A stretch of 64,000 nucleotides of DNA from positions 31,501,301 through 31,565,300 of the forward strand of contig NC_087066.1 of NCBI RefSeq assembly GCF_963678635.1. Reading direction: 5' to 3'. Both the position numbers and the translations under genes were made by a program. The notes under the pieces are model-generated. The model had not been told where the DNA came from. It saw nothing but the letters and a program-made list of their open reading frames with translations, and ran no database searches. Origin of the DNA: Symsagittifera roscoffensis. Taxonomy: Eukaryota; Xenacoelomorpha; Acoela; Convolutidae. Shown piece after piece: positions 36,201 to 48,200 of the stretch (positions are counted from its first letter, which is position 1; each line of letters begins with the position of its first letter).

Positions 36201-39200
36201 TTTTCAGAGATGAAATAGCGATAAAAAACTTATCAAAATGAGCAAAAAATAGTGACCTACCGAGGTTCGATTACGCAACCATCAACCTTGTAGACATGCA
36301 TGCTTACACTGCGCCACTACGCCTTTGATATGATCAAGTTTGAGGGCCTATCAGCTCAAGTTCTCATTTCAAAGCTACTAGAATGAGTAAAATTTCTCAA
36401 GTTTGAGCGCTGACCTTCTACGGAATCCTTACTGGAATAGCTCTGAAATTTCGCAGGTTTTCTGTGACCAACAAGAAACAAATCAAAAATCTAGTCTATG
36501 TACACATTATTGAAATTTGACTACCAAAAATTGTGTTATTGAAATTTTATTAAACGACACAGTTGGTGTTGCCTTCCGAAATGGCTACCCGCGCAGTTTT
36601 AAGGAAAGAATTGTTTAGTTACCTTTTTGAGCTTACAAACAAAAAGATTTATTTCAAATAGGGATTACTGCCCTGTTGCCAAAAATTTTCATAAAGCTTA
36701 CATGATTATCGCTTTGCGATATTCTTTGTGTATCGAATTCTGAGATCAGTACTTTTAGTCTGTACATGAGAACTGAAGTAGGTGTTGATTGAAGAAACCA
36801 TCATTGAAAACGTTCTGTAACGGTTGCTGTTCAAGTAGCACAGAATTTTTTGACCACAATAATTTTAAAACAATATTTAAAAAACAGAACTTGTTTGTTT
36901 TACAGTCGTGCTGTCATGAGAGTATCTGAACAAAAGCCTAAGAAATAGGCTCCTTCGATGCTAGTACTAAATTAGATATATGTATTTGACTCGAACATTT
37001 CCGATGAGTATTTGTGATTACTAATTTTGTGTGGAAAACTAAAAATAATAACATACCCGAAGACAAAGTTTCTAGCCTTTTTCAATGGATGTTAGCAACA
37101 GTTAACAATATCTAGGAAGATATAATGTTTTAATCTGCTTGTAAACAACAAAAATTAAAAAACTGATACAACATAAAATAGGCGGACTTTTTCCGCGTTT
37201 CGAATTTTTACGATGCTTTTTGTTCCGACTTTCGTAACGAAAGTAACGGAATATTTGTGCTCGGGGTTGATTTTTTTCTCTAGACAAATTTCGACTTTTT
37301 ATCTAGCCATTTTTGACGGAACTTTTTCTAGATCATTCCAAAGCATTTATGTCCTGAGCTTAAGTTTGAAACAATTTTTCACCTGTAATAATTTTTTGTA
37401 AAGTTATGAGGGTTTAAAGATTGCCATTTTGGCCAATTTGGAACAATTAACGTTCGATACATTTCGCACTATTAACGGGTAAGCGGAGATTTCATCAGTC
37501 TTAGAAACTGTTCCAAATTGGTTCATGGAAGCTTATATGCTATAATTGATTTGTTAATAGGAGCGAAATCTATCACTTTGTTTTTTATATAGGTTGTGGT
37601 GGATGATCATTTTTTATTACAATTAGTTTTTTCTGCTCCATAGACATTAAAAGGTAGTCGGAACATTCAGGGCTTTGCCCTGATACGAGCAGTCTTGTTT
37701 ATTTTGTTTACATGCGGTTTCGTAACGCAAAATTGACCTAATTTATAAAATGAACCAATCTAAAATCAGAAACTGAATTTGAAGCAATGACTTCGAGATC
37801 TTGTCAGAAATTGATTTGTTCCAAGTTTTCATTTGCATTTTAATGTGATTAACTTGAATACAATTTTTTTGATCTTGAAGCCATTTTTTCAGTTTCCAAT
37901 ATTATATCTGCTGGCACCCACCCCCTCTTTTTTACATAAGGGTTGATATGTTTCATCCAGTGAGTGTATACTGACCTCTTTGTCTGCCTGTCGCTCCTTC
38001 ATCAACTCCTGCACCTGAGTGTCCTTCTGAGTGAGTTGTTTCTTCATCTTCTCCACCACCAGAGAGTTGTCCTCTTTCTCCCTCGTCAATAGAATGCGTA
38101 CACTGTTCAACTCCAGCTCCTACAAACAAACCCAATTTTTGTTAAATTATTTTGAACTCACCGCTTTTTTTTCACTTTACTGTATTTTTTTGCATTTTAT
38201 TGTTATCACTCCCACAATTTTTTACTCCCTTTTTCACACTTTTTCACTCCCACAATTTTTTACTACCACTTTTTTTACACTTATTCACTCCCACAATTTT
38301 TTCCAATTTTCTGTTTCTGAAAAAAATTGTTATAATGAAGATGTTTATGGAGTTGTTGGAAAATTAGCCCAACTTTTCCTCTTCAGAAAACTAGATCTGC
38401 CCTGTGATCAGCGTTTTATGAACTCCTCGTCAACAGTTTCTTTGAACAAGTATCGTTTTAGTGCAATTTTAAATTAATTTTGAGAAATTAATGATATTTT
38501 TGTGCTTTTGAACAACATTTAAATAGAAAAAGGACTGGAATAAAAACTAGAAATGATGAACCAATTGAATGTATAAAAAAGCAAGGCCAAGCTCGTTTCT
38601 GCCTTAATCCAACTCCTGGTTCTTTCCTTAATAAAATTACACTTACCAGTTTGTGTATTTCTCCGTTCCTCTGTCTGATCTGCTCCTTCATCTGCTGCAA
38701 CTCCTCCCTCAGAGCCTTGTTCTTCGCCTCCATCTCCCTACTCTGTGACGTCACATCTGAAGAGTAGCCCAGTTTGAGGGAGGACAGCTGGGAGGCCAGC
38801 TCCTCGTGCTCTTGCCGAAACCCAGTTATCTGGAAAAGCAGGACAAAAATAACTAACTCTAATTATGATACGTAGTTGAAAATTAGCTGATTAATTTGTA
38901 CCATTTTGTATCCTTTTGATCAACTGGTCCTATGATTAGATTTTTATTACTCGTAAAGCATTTGAAGCAAGTCAGAATAGGGCAAGTTGTCGAGTGCGGC
39001 AAAATATAATGATACATTAATGACCGAATTTGCAAAATGGAAACAGGCACCTTCTAATGATCTCCCGCCCCTTGTTTAAAATGAATGAGCATCTTAATGA
39101 ATATTTTAGCGCTGCGTATAAAATACTCGGTTCTGATTGTGCTCGGTTCTGTGGTATTCATTAGTAAAGCAGCATTTGTTCAGGGTGAGGATGTTAACTT

Positions 39201-42200
39201 GAAAACAAGTTAACATCCTCCCCTGAACAAATTATGCTATACTAATGAATAACAGGCTCGTCGGGTTCATGCACCATCTTTCTCTCCATGTTAATTGTTA
39301 CTGGGTAGGGGGGATAGCTAAACATAAGTGTCCCACCTCCTCGATGAGTGCCTTTTGGGTAGTCTTGAGGGTCTGAATGGTCTTCTCCTTCAGCTCCAGC
39401 TGAGTCTGCAGTGCCTTGATCTGATCCTCAGTCTCTCCCACTTTAATCTCAAACTCTTTCTTCAATCTCGACAACTCTCTAAAGTTCGAAAATATTTAAG
39501 AGACATACATAATCTCATCTCAAAAGATTGCCAAACAACGTTACCAAATATCTAAATAACTATATTTTTGAGTTGATGAAATGTATTATTTCAGCAATCT
39601 CCCAAATTTGTTTTTATCATTCAAGCATGATGAAGTGGCGAATCTCCTGAGCCAACGTCGCTTTTTAATGCATATAATAACTTCAAAGCACTACCCTTTA
39701 CTTTTTAATTGATTGAACCAACTCTAATCGTTCACTTCAAATTTTTTATTTTTCCTAAAAGTAGAGGTTATGAGCTAGATCTGAAGCGAAATTAAAAACT
39801 GACTGCGGCGTAAATCTTAAAACGTTTGACGATTTCTACGTAACTTACGTGTCCAAAGAATCTTTTTCTTTCAAAATCTTCTGTTTTTCTTTTTTCAGGT
39901 GCTCAATTTCATCTTTATCCTGAAATGCAAGGACGTGGAACAGATTTTTTCTAACAAGTAGTGATGATGATGAGAGTAACTATGAATGACTGTGTGAAGA
40001 ATACCTTGCTTTCTTGGTTCTGTAGTTGATCTTTGATGCTGGCAATCTAAACGAGCAAAGTGAAAGCCCTGGTCGAGTACTCATGAGCCCATTAAAAGAC
40101 TAGTTAACTAAACCTAGCTGTAACTACACATTGAATAAAAGTCTTCAAAATTAGACATTTTGACAAATTGCATTTTTCAAAAGTTGAACCCTTGGTCTAA
40201 ATACAACATGAAATGCGCATACAACATGAAAACTTTGACAAATTAAATCGGTTAGAATTTAATCGTTCTTGCTGCGAAAAATAAAAAGGATTATTATAGT
40301 TTTTTTTAAATGAAGCCGAAAAGTATCAAAAATTTGCATTTGTTCCCAGGCAAAGTTTCCGAATCTTTTTCCGAAATCTTCTGGATTGATTTTGTTAATT
40401 TCCATACACCACCATAATTTCTTTTTGTTCATGGTTCTCTGAATAGAATTTTTTTCTTGGCTTGCTTAACATTAGTGGTCTCACTTTGGTCTGCAGTAGT
40501 TTCTGTATCTTCTCCGTCTCCTGACTCTTCTCCTGACACAGTGCCTTGGCCTCCCTCAGTCTCTCCTCAAGTCCCTCCACCTCCCCCCTGTTCCTCTCCA
40601 CATCTGTCTGGAACTGCTCCACCCGCTCCTTCAGACTCTCGTTCTCTGCCCTCAGCGAGCACACTAGCTGCTCACTCTCTGTGTCCTGCAAAAAATTAAT
40701 TCTCCTCCAGATAAAAAAAATAGCCTATGGCTGCGCAAATAGAACAGATGTATGGAGAAGTGTATGGGAAAATGTATGGGAATTGTAAGACTATCACTTT
40801 TGTCATCCCGAGCACTCGTACTCGCTGGAAAATCTATGCTCATTATGAGCAAGCAACCAATGAACATCAAAAACACTCAAAGTCGATTTGCACTATATGT
40901 TCTATGTCCAACAAGCTCTGTGTTCATCAGTGAAAGCACAATGTCCGGAAGACCTGAAATGGGTTGCCGGAACTGTCATTACTAACAGAAACCGTCCAGT
41001 ATGACCAAAGACAATCTAGATTAACTTCTAGATCAGTTTATTAGGACATCGATATGTCTTTTTTGATCGGCCATATAATCTTCATCAATAATTCTGAACA
41101 ATGAAAAGAAAGCTTTTCTGTTTTATCCAAGATATTAGCATTGAGAGGATCTAACCCGTGAAGAGAGGATGTTCTCCATGGTCTGATGCAGAATTGACAC
41201 GTCGCTCGAGTGACTCTCAGTCGTCGCCTTCAGTTTCTCCTCTGATGACGTCAGCTGACCTGTTCACACCCCCAAACAACAGCAAAGAGAAGTAAACAAA
41301 CACAACCGATAACGGGTCAAGGTATAAACTTGTCAACTATAAGAAGTATAACTTTAACTAAAATAACTCATCGAAGGAACCTTCTTCTTTGTCATGTGAT
41401 CTTTTTCATTTTTGATCAAATCAGGAGTTCTATTTTTGAGAGTTTTGTCTACAATTTGTATTGTTTTGAGAACGTTTGTATTGCCTACGTATGATACCAG
41501 CTTATTCATGAAAATAAACAGCAATTTTGTTATGCGTTGGTAGTTTAAATTAGAAAAAGAAAAGAAGTACAGAAGCTGTGAAGTTTTTCAAATTCTTTTC
41601 GAGACATTTTTCTAATTAAGTGAGGTGGTTAAATCTAAATAAGAAAGCAATAAACGATAGACGCTTGAAAGATGTTTTTACGTTGAGATTACTTCGGATT
41701 AAATTTGCTGTAAATTTTCACTACAATAATTCAAACCAATTGTAGATATCAAATCAATTGGAATCATATTACCTTCTTAACTTAAAAAACATCACAGAGA
41801 AAATTTTGCAATCGAGTTCCGGTCGGAGGCGTCTCTCAAAAAACTGTCAGATTCCCAAAAATTTTAAGAAAAACCAACTAATGGCAGAAACTTCAATTAT
41901 CAAACAGTCTCCAAAGATATATGACATATTTGATTAATCTTATTTTCAATAGAATAGCCTACGATTCACAGTTCATTGTTTTTCCGACTTTCGAAGGAAG
42001 TGGCGGAATGTTTTTGCGTTGTGCATTTTGTTCAAACCAATTTCGGCTTTTTAGTTTTTGACAGTTTTTTTATTAGAATATTTGAAAGACAAAAAATTTT
42101 TTAGCTGATAATTGGATAAATTACCTGCGATTTTTTATCGGAAAAATTTAAGATTCAAAAATTGGCAAATTGGGACAATTAATGTGGGCTATTTCCCGGT

Positions 42201-45200
42201 TTTATATTAACGCATAGTATTTATGGAAAATTTAACACAAAGGCGAAGTTGAACTTCGCATACACAAGCAAAAATGTTACTGAAAACGCTACTGGTAAAA
42301 ACTGAAAGAGTAAAACTTTGAGTCTACAAATTTTTTTAAGTGACGCACGCCAATTATGAGTCTACATAATTGCTAAGTGACACAAGCCAATTATGACGCA
42401 TTAGCCAGTTATTTGAAAAAAAAATTACCATCTAACATGCCTCAATTTACAGAGTGGAATAATTTTAACTAGTATGAAAAAGTTTATGAAAAATCTGATC
42501 TTGATCAGGTTCAAACCCTCTTATTATGTTGCGGGTCTCCTTCCTTATTTCTATGCTACAGATCAATGATACAATGAAGCTGAAGTGCTATATGTAATGT
42601 AATAGTCTAAGCTAATATCCTTAGGAATGGCTGTAATTAATAGCAGGTTATTGATCAAAACGAACACTTTCCAAATGAACACTAATATATGCCACTTAGG
42701 CTGGAAAAAAAAGAGTTCATACTATCACACAAGCCTTGTTTGTGTAATTTTTCCAACTTGAACTCAAATTAACTTAACGAACAAATTAATTGCTGCTCTA
42801 ACTAGTTACTAGTTCAAAAATAGTTCAGTGTTATTTGATTATTACATCTGGGAGCATGTTGTAACCAGCACATGAGAATTGTTGATTTATTGTGAAAATA
42901 GTTGCATAAATTTCTTAATCTTGTTGCGGGCGGAAGAATCAGGTTTTAACTTGATACGAGCAATCTTGTTGTTTTAGTTTTAGAAAAAATAAGGAAATAT
43001 CTATGTATGAAGCAGCTTTTTTGTTCAGACTTGAGAGACAAAAACTTCAAAAGAAAACTGAAAGCTTATATTTTTAAAAACAAAATTATAGGCAATTTTA
43101 AAAAACTTTCGCAAAATACAAAAAAAATTGGAACAGAAAAGTTTTGCTATGAAACGAGCTGTGATTTCGCTCAATCTTTCGAGGAATTAAAAGAAATGTA
43201 TGTGCTTGAGGTAGTTTTTTGTTCAAAAAAACTTCGGCGATCGAATAAAATGTTTTTAACGAAATCGTTTAAACTAAAAGAAGATATTGTTTGCATAAAA
43301 AACGATAATATAACTGTTATAAAGTTCGATAGTGTTGTGGGACGGTAAAAATCGCCAGTTTTATCATGTTCTTCACTAACTTATAGAACTTTGAGAAGTT
43401 ATCGAAGCTCAAAGTATTTAAATGTGGCGAATTATACCGCTCTCATAAGTTTTTTATTGTGGTTTTTTGGTAAGCTTATTAGTCATTTTGTTTGACTATC
43501 TGACTATCCCACTCAAATTAATAGCGCTTATTTTTGTTGTTTGGCGGTTATTTGGGAAAAACAACAAAATTTATATTTTGTAAAAACTTTTTGCACCAAA
43601 GACTATTCACTATCAGTTAAAGATTTAAAAATTTGCTATACTTGCTACCAGCAGCTTTCTTATTCGGAATTTTAAAGACAAGGGTTGAATATTTGTGCTT
43701 TGAGTGGTTTTGTTTCTCCAGATTATTTTTTAAGTTTGAACAAGCCGTTTTCGGCAGAATATTTTTCACCATCTGAAATGTCCAAGTTTCAAAACTAAAA
43801 AGAAATATCACCCGCAACTATTTGTTCTACAGTTATGGAGGATTGAATTTGGGACTACATTGATTATAAAAATCATATTAAGATACAGGGGCGGATTTAG
43901 GGGGGGGGGTGGCCGCACCCCCTCCCCCTTCCTCAGGGGTTCGACCCCCTGCCGACCCAAAGGGTCACCCCTTTGATACTTTTTCAGAAATCCATTTTTG
44001 GCCGACCGACCCTAAATTTTTTCTAAAGGCGCCTTGGGCGCCAATATATACTAATTTTGAGGGGGAGCGCGCGCCAAAAAAAACAAGATTTTTTGTCAAA
44101 ATTTTTCAAAAAGTGCCCAAAAACGGCTTTTTGGCTGTTTTTTCAAAAATTTGCCGGCGGCGCAGAAAATTTTGCCAAAATAGGGGCAAAACAAAGCTTT
44201 GGGAGAGCTCGAAAAATCAATTTGGTCGACCTAAAAAAAGTCGAGAAAATCCTGGATCCGCCCCTGTTAAGATAATAAACGCAGGATAAGTTTAGAACAT
44301 TGTACTTAACACAGCGTGTGGGAGATAATATGAAAAAACATGAGAAAAGAATTCGCTTATTTAAAAAAAATGAACCCAAACCTTTTTATCGACATTAAAT
44401 AGTAGCCAGAATATTCAAGGCTTTGCCTTAATACGATACAAGCAGTTCTTTTTAAGTTAATGATCAAGCTCAAATTCTAATTTTCCTCCCACGGAATTTA
44501 TTCCAGAGAAATCATGAAAGTGTCACCTCTTGTTCGCTGTAAGTCCTCTTCTTTGAGTTCTAGGGATAATCTCAGTTGTTCGCAGTTGTTTTTCAGGGAT
44601 CTACATTCCAAGTTCAGTCTGTCTGTCTCTTCGTCTAAGTCTTTGATCGTCTTCCGCAACTCCACTGATTCTTTGTCCTTGGAGTGCTGAAGGTTTAAAA
44701 GCTAAAATGCAGGTTTTTATTAAATATACACTAAATTTTATTGTGAAATCGGCCCAAAACTTACATTTAATTGATTTTTAACTTTCATCTGATTTTATTG
44801 GTCAAGTTTGATATTAATTGGACCAAATTAAAAAAATGAACCAAGTGCTAAATTATAAAAAAAGTGATTAAAAAAATATATATTGGTGATTGGTCTCAAA
44901 AAGCATTTCAATATGAGCGATTGTTTTGAAATGCGAAAAAAACTGATTTTGAAGACATCATACAAAAAAACTTTGAATCTTGACAAAAAAAACTACCAAC
45001 GATCGGCTGCGTACGTTTTTGCCCACTTTGTTTGCAATCCGGGATCAAAAGCAGATCTAGGATTTTCTCGAAGGGGTGGATTTTCGAAACAATTTCCTAA
45101 TCTTTGACGACCTTTTTTAGGTGGAATTAATTGAATTTCCGAGTGCTCCCAGAACACTATAGAGACCCTATTTTGACAAAATGGATGGCATGAAATAACA

Positions 45201-48200
45201 CCAAAATACCAAAGGGGGGACCGGTCGTCGAATCCCGGAGGGGAGCGCAAAGCGTTCGCACCTTCTCACCAGCCTTCCTTAAATCCGCCCCCTGTTTTCA
45301 ATGTATGGTTTTGCGAGGATGGGTTTAGAAGAAGTCAACCTGGTTCTGTAGGTTCTTGTTCTCCTTCCTCAACCCCTTCCTCTCTTTGGAGTGTGTGCTC
45401 TCACTGCTACTCCTGTCTGTTCTCAGTATCTCCACCTCTGTCTCCTTCTCCAACTTGTACTGCTTGAACTCCTCTCTCAATCTCTTCTGTTGGGAGACTG
45501 TCTCCTCCAGTTTCTTCCGACACAGATCCGAGTCATTTTTCTCACTCCTGAAACAAAAAAGGAAACTTAACAGTTAATTTCGATCATAAATTAGGACACT
45601 CAATTAATGGAAAAAAAAATAATAAAACCGCCGGTTACTTACAAGTGCCTGTAACTTGCCAGGTTAAGCCACAAACAAATGACCCATCCATGCTTTGTAT
45701 CTTTTAAATTGTAAATAGCACCATAAACAAAAGAAAATAAACTGCTAAAACAAGTTGTTTTTCTAAGTTTCCATTAAGATTGATAGTTTTTTGCGACTTA
45801 AGTCGTTTTTTTTCTAAGTTTCCATTAAGTTGTTAGTTTTTTCTAAGTTGTTTTTCTAAGTTTCCATTAAGATTGATAGTTTTTTGCGACTTAAGTCAGA
45901 TCTAGAGCATGCTCATGCTCCAGCTTGCTAACCGGCATTTCACCTCCCTTATAATAATAATAATGAAAACAACTTTCAAAATCCTCTGTAATTAAAGAAC
46001 CCTAGTAATCAAGCAAAAATTAGTTGAAGTCAAAATATCCTGCTCAAGCTCCTTGTTCTCTATTATATAAAGCCTCTAAACACCATGCACAATATTATAT
46101 ATTTTTGTTTCTTACTTGTATTTAGTATTTGTTACCTATGAAAATAACTAGGGGGCGGATTTTCAAAAACAATTCAAAAATTTTGACGACCTTTATTTAG
46201 GTTGACAAAATAGATTTTCCGAGCTCTTCTAAAGCATTAAAAAGACGCTAATTTGGCCAAATTTTCTGCGCCGCAAGCAAATTTTTGAAAAAACAGGTCA
46301 AAAAAGCCGTATTTGGGCACTTTTTAGAAAATTTTGACAGAAAAATTGCTTTTTTGGCGCGCGCTCCCCCTCAAAGTTGGTATATTTTGGCGCCAAAGGC
46401 GCCTTTAGAAAAATTTTAGAGTCGGTCGGCCAAAAGTGGATTTCTTAAAAAATACCAAAAGGAGGACCCTTTGGGTCGGCAGGGGTTCGAATCCTGTGAG
46501 GAGGGAGACGTCCACCCTTTAAATCCGCCCCTGACTAGCACGCTTGCCACGCTTGCCATGTTTTGTAACGTAAATCAAACCCATGAATCTAAGACACTTT
46601 CTATCTTCGACATTTCATTTTACAGTTTTTTCGTTAGATTTTGAAGTTGCCATTATATTTGCTTAGCTCCTTATTAATATTCAACTACTTCCTGGATCTT
46701 CTCGTAAAATGTAAGCTCAAAAGTTATGCTAACTGTTCCAATCATAATAACTGTACCAAATTGAAACACTTTTTACAAAACATACTCAAAAACTCACTGT
46801 TGATATTTCGTTATTACTTCCGCTAGGGTTTGTTTGTATAATAAAAAACCAATTTAGCATATAACAGCATTTAATTGTTTATCATAAACGTTGTTGTCCT
46901 TAACATAGGAGTTGTAATAATTATTCAAAAATTTCCTTTTCAAAATTTTTGGGGACGAAAAATCCAATCAATGAAAAAACTGCTGGGCGTACGATGATCT
47001 TTTGCTTGTATTACCTTAATGTCTTAAATCGGACTGACATGCCGTCTAGGCTTGAAATTCTATTGCAAAAACTGAACTGATAATCGATTATCAATTAAAT
47101 TGCTATAGCAGAAGGTTTTCTTTGCTAGAACGATTTCTAGGCCAACGATTTTTTGCTTGTTATTTCTTAAAAATGACTGTTACTATATCAGTTATCACAT
47201 ATGTTTATTCAATAAAAAAGGCCAAACTGAGAATCATCAAAGATTTTGTTATTGTTCACGAAGCCTGGATTATGTTTAAAATTATCTTTCGAAAACCTTT
47301 TCCTTACGCGTCAATAAGTTGATCAATGAAGTTTCTAGTTTTTTGACATCGAATAAGATGAGTTGCACTAACTTTTGGATAAGAATAATTTGATAATTTA
47401 AACTCATTTCTCTGGAGCAAGCCATTAAAAAAATAAATTAGAGACGTCTATGTCTCAATAACTCTCAATGAAATTATTATTTTTATAAAATCAAAAAAAT
47501 TGCAGGCTCAACAATTTGTTTGAAACATTTTTAGGAATAATTAAGAATTCAATGCTACTTCTCTTACTAACATGAAGGCTTAGCTAAATCATGCGTGTCG
47601 ACTTTTCTGCGGAACAAAAACAATTCTGCGAAAAAATGCATCATTTTTGTCAAAAGTGAGTAAATTTTCTCAAAAATTAGATAATTTGACTAGAATAGTT
47701 TTTCAGTTCATTTTGTGTCAAATTTTTTTCTGTAGATACCTGAGCTTTTCGTGCGTCAAACTTTTATGCGAAATCAGCAATTGCGCAAGAAAAATCAATT
47801 TTATTTTTTTAAATGATTTTTCTAACAAATACTTTATGTTATCTTAAACTTATTTAACTATGCGGAATTTGGCAATTTCAAATCGGAGGCTTGTTATGCG
47901 GTAACTATGCGGATTATGCGCCGCAGATCTAAGCCAAGCCCGGTGTGTATCATCACTTGATCAATTGAACTTCTTGTGACACGTTTCTTTTTTGATCAAT
48001 GATCAGTGGCCAAGGAAATTAGACGATTAGCAAATTAGACGGATGCTACAAAAACAATATCAGACAGATTTTTTTTTTACAGATTTGGCATTAGACGTCA
48101 TTGCTATGAAAAGGAAAGGGCCAAAAAGTTTTCTTAAATTCAAGTTTCACAAATACAAAAAGAACAAAATGACAATACCTATCAAAACAATTAATTAAAT

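Noticed and set aside
40457-40788. Ser/Pro-rich plus-strand open frames
   Set aside because: Complement of GC-rich coiled-coil exon 7, which has strong splice sites and heptads on the minus strand.
38740-41260. CRE-like TGACGTCA in coiled-coil exons 6 and 11, and near 295
   Set aside because: An 8 bp palindrome is expected about once per 65 kb by chance, and the two exonic ones are explained by codons (DVTS, LTSS). No promoter context.
43007-43348. 113-codon plus-strand open frame, Lys-rich
   Set aside because: Longest non-repeat frame outside the two genes, but its length is near chance for AT-rich DNA of this size. It has no recognisable domain and lies in an intron of the opposite gene next to transposon debris.
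43909-44289. 126-codon frame across a transposon end
   Set aside because: It is the interior of the hAT MITE read in one frame; MITEs are non-coding, and the GC-rich ends simply lack stops.
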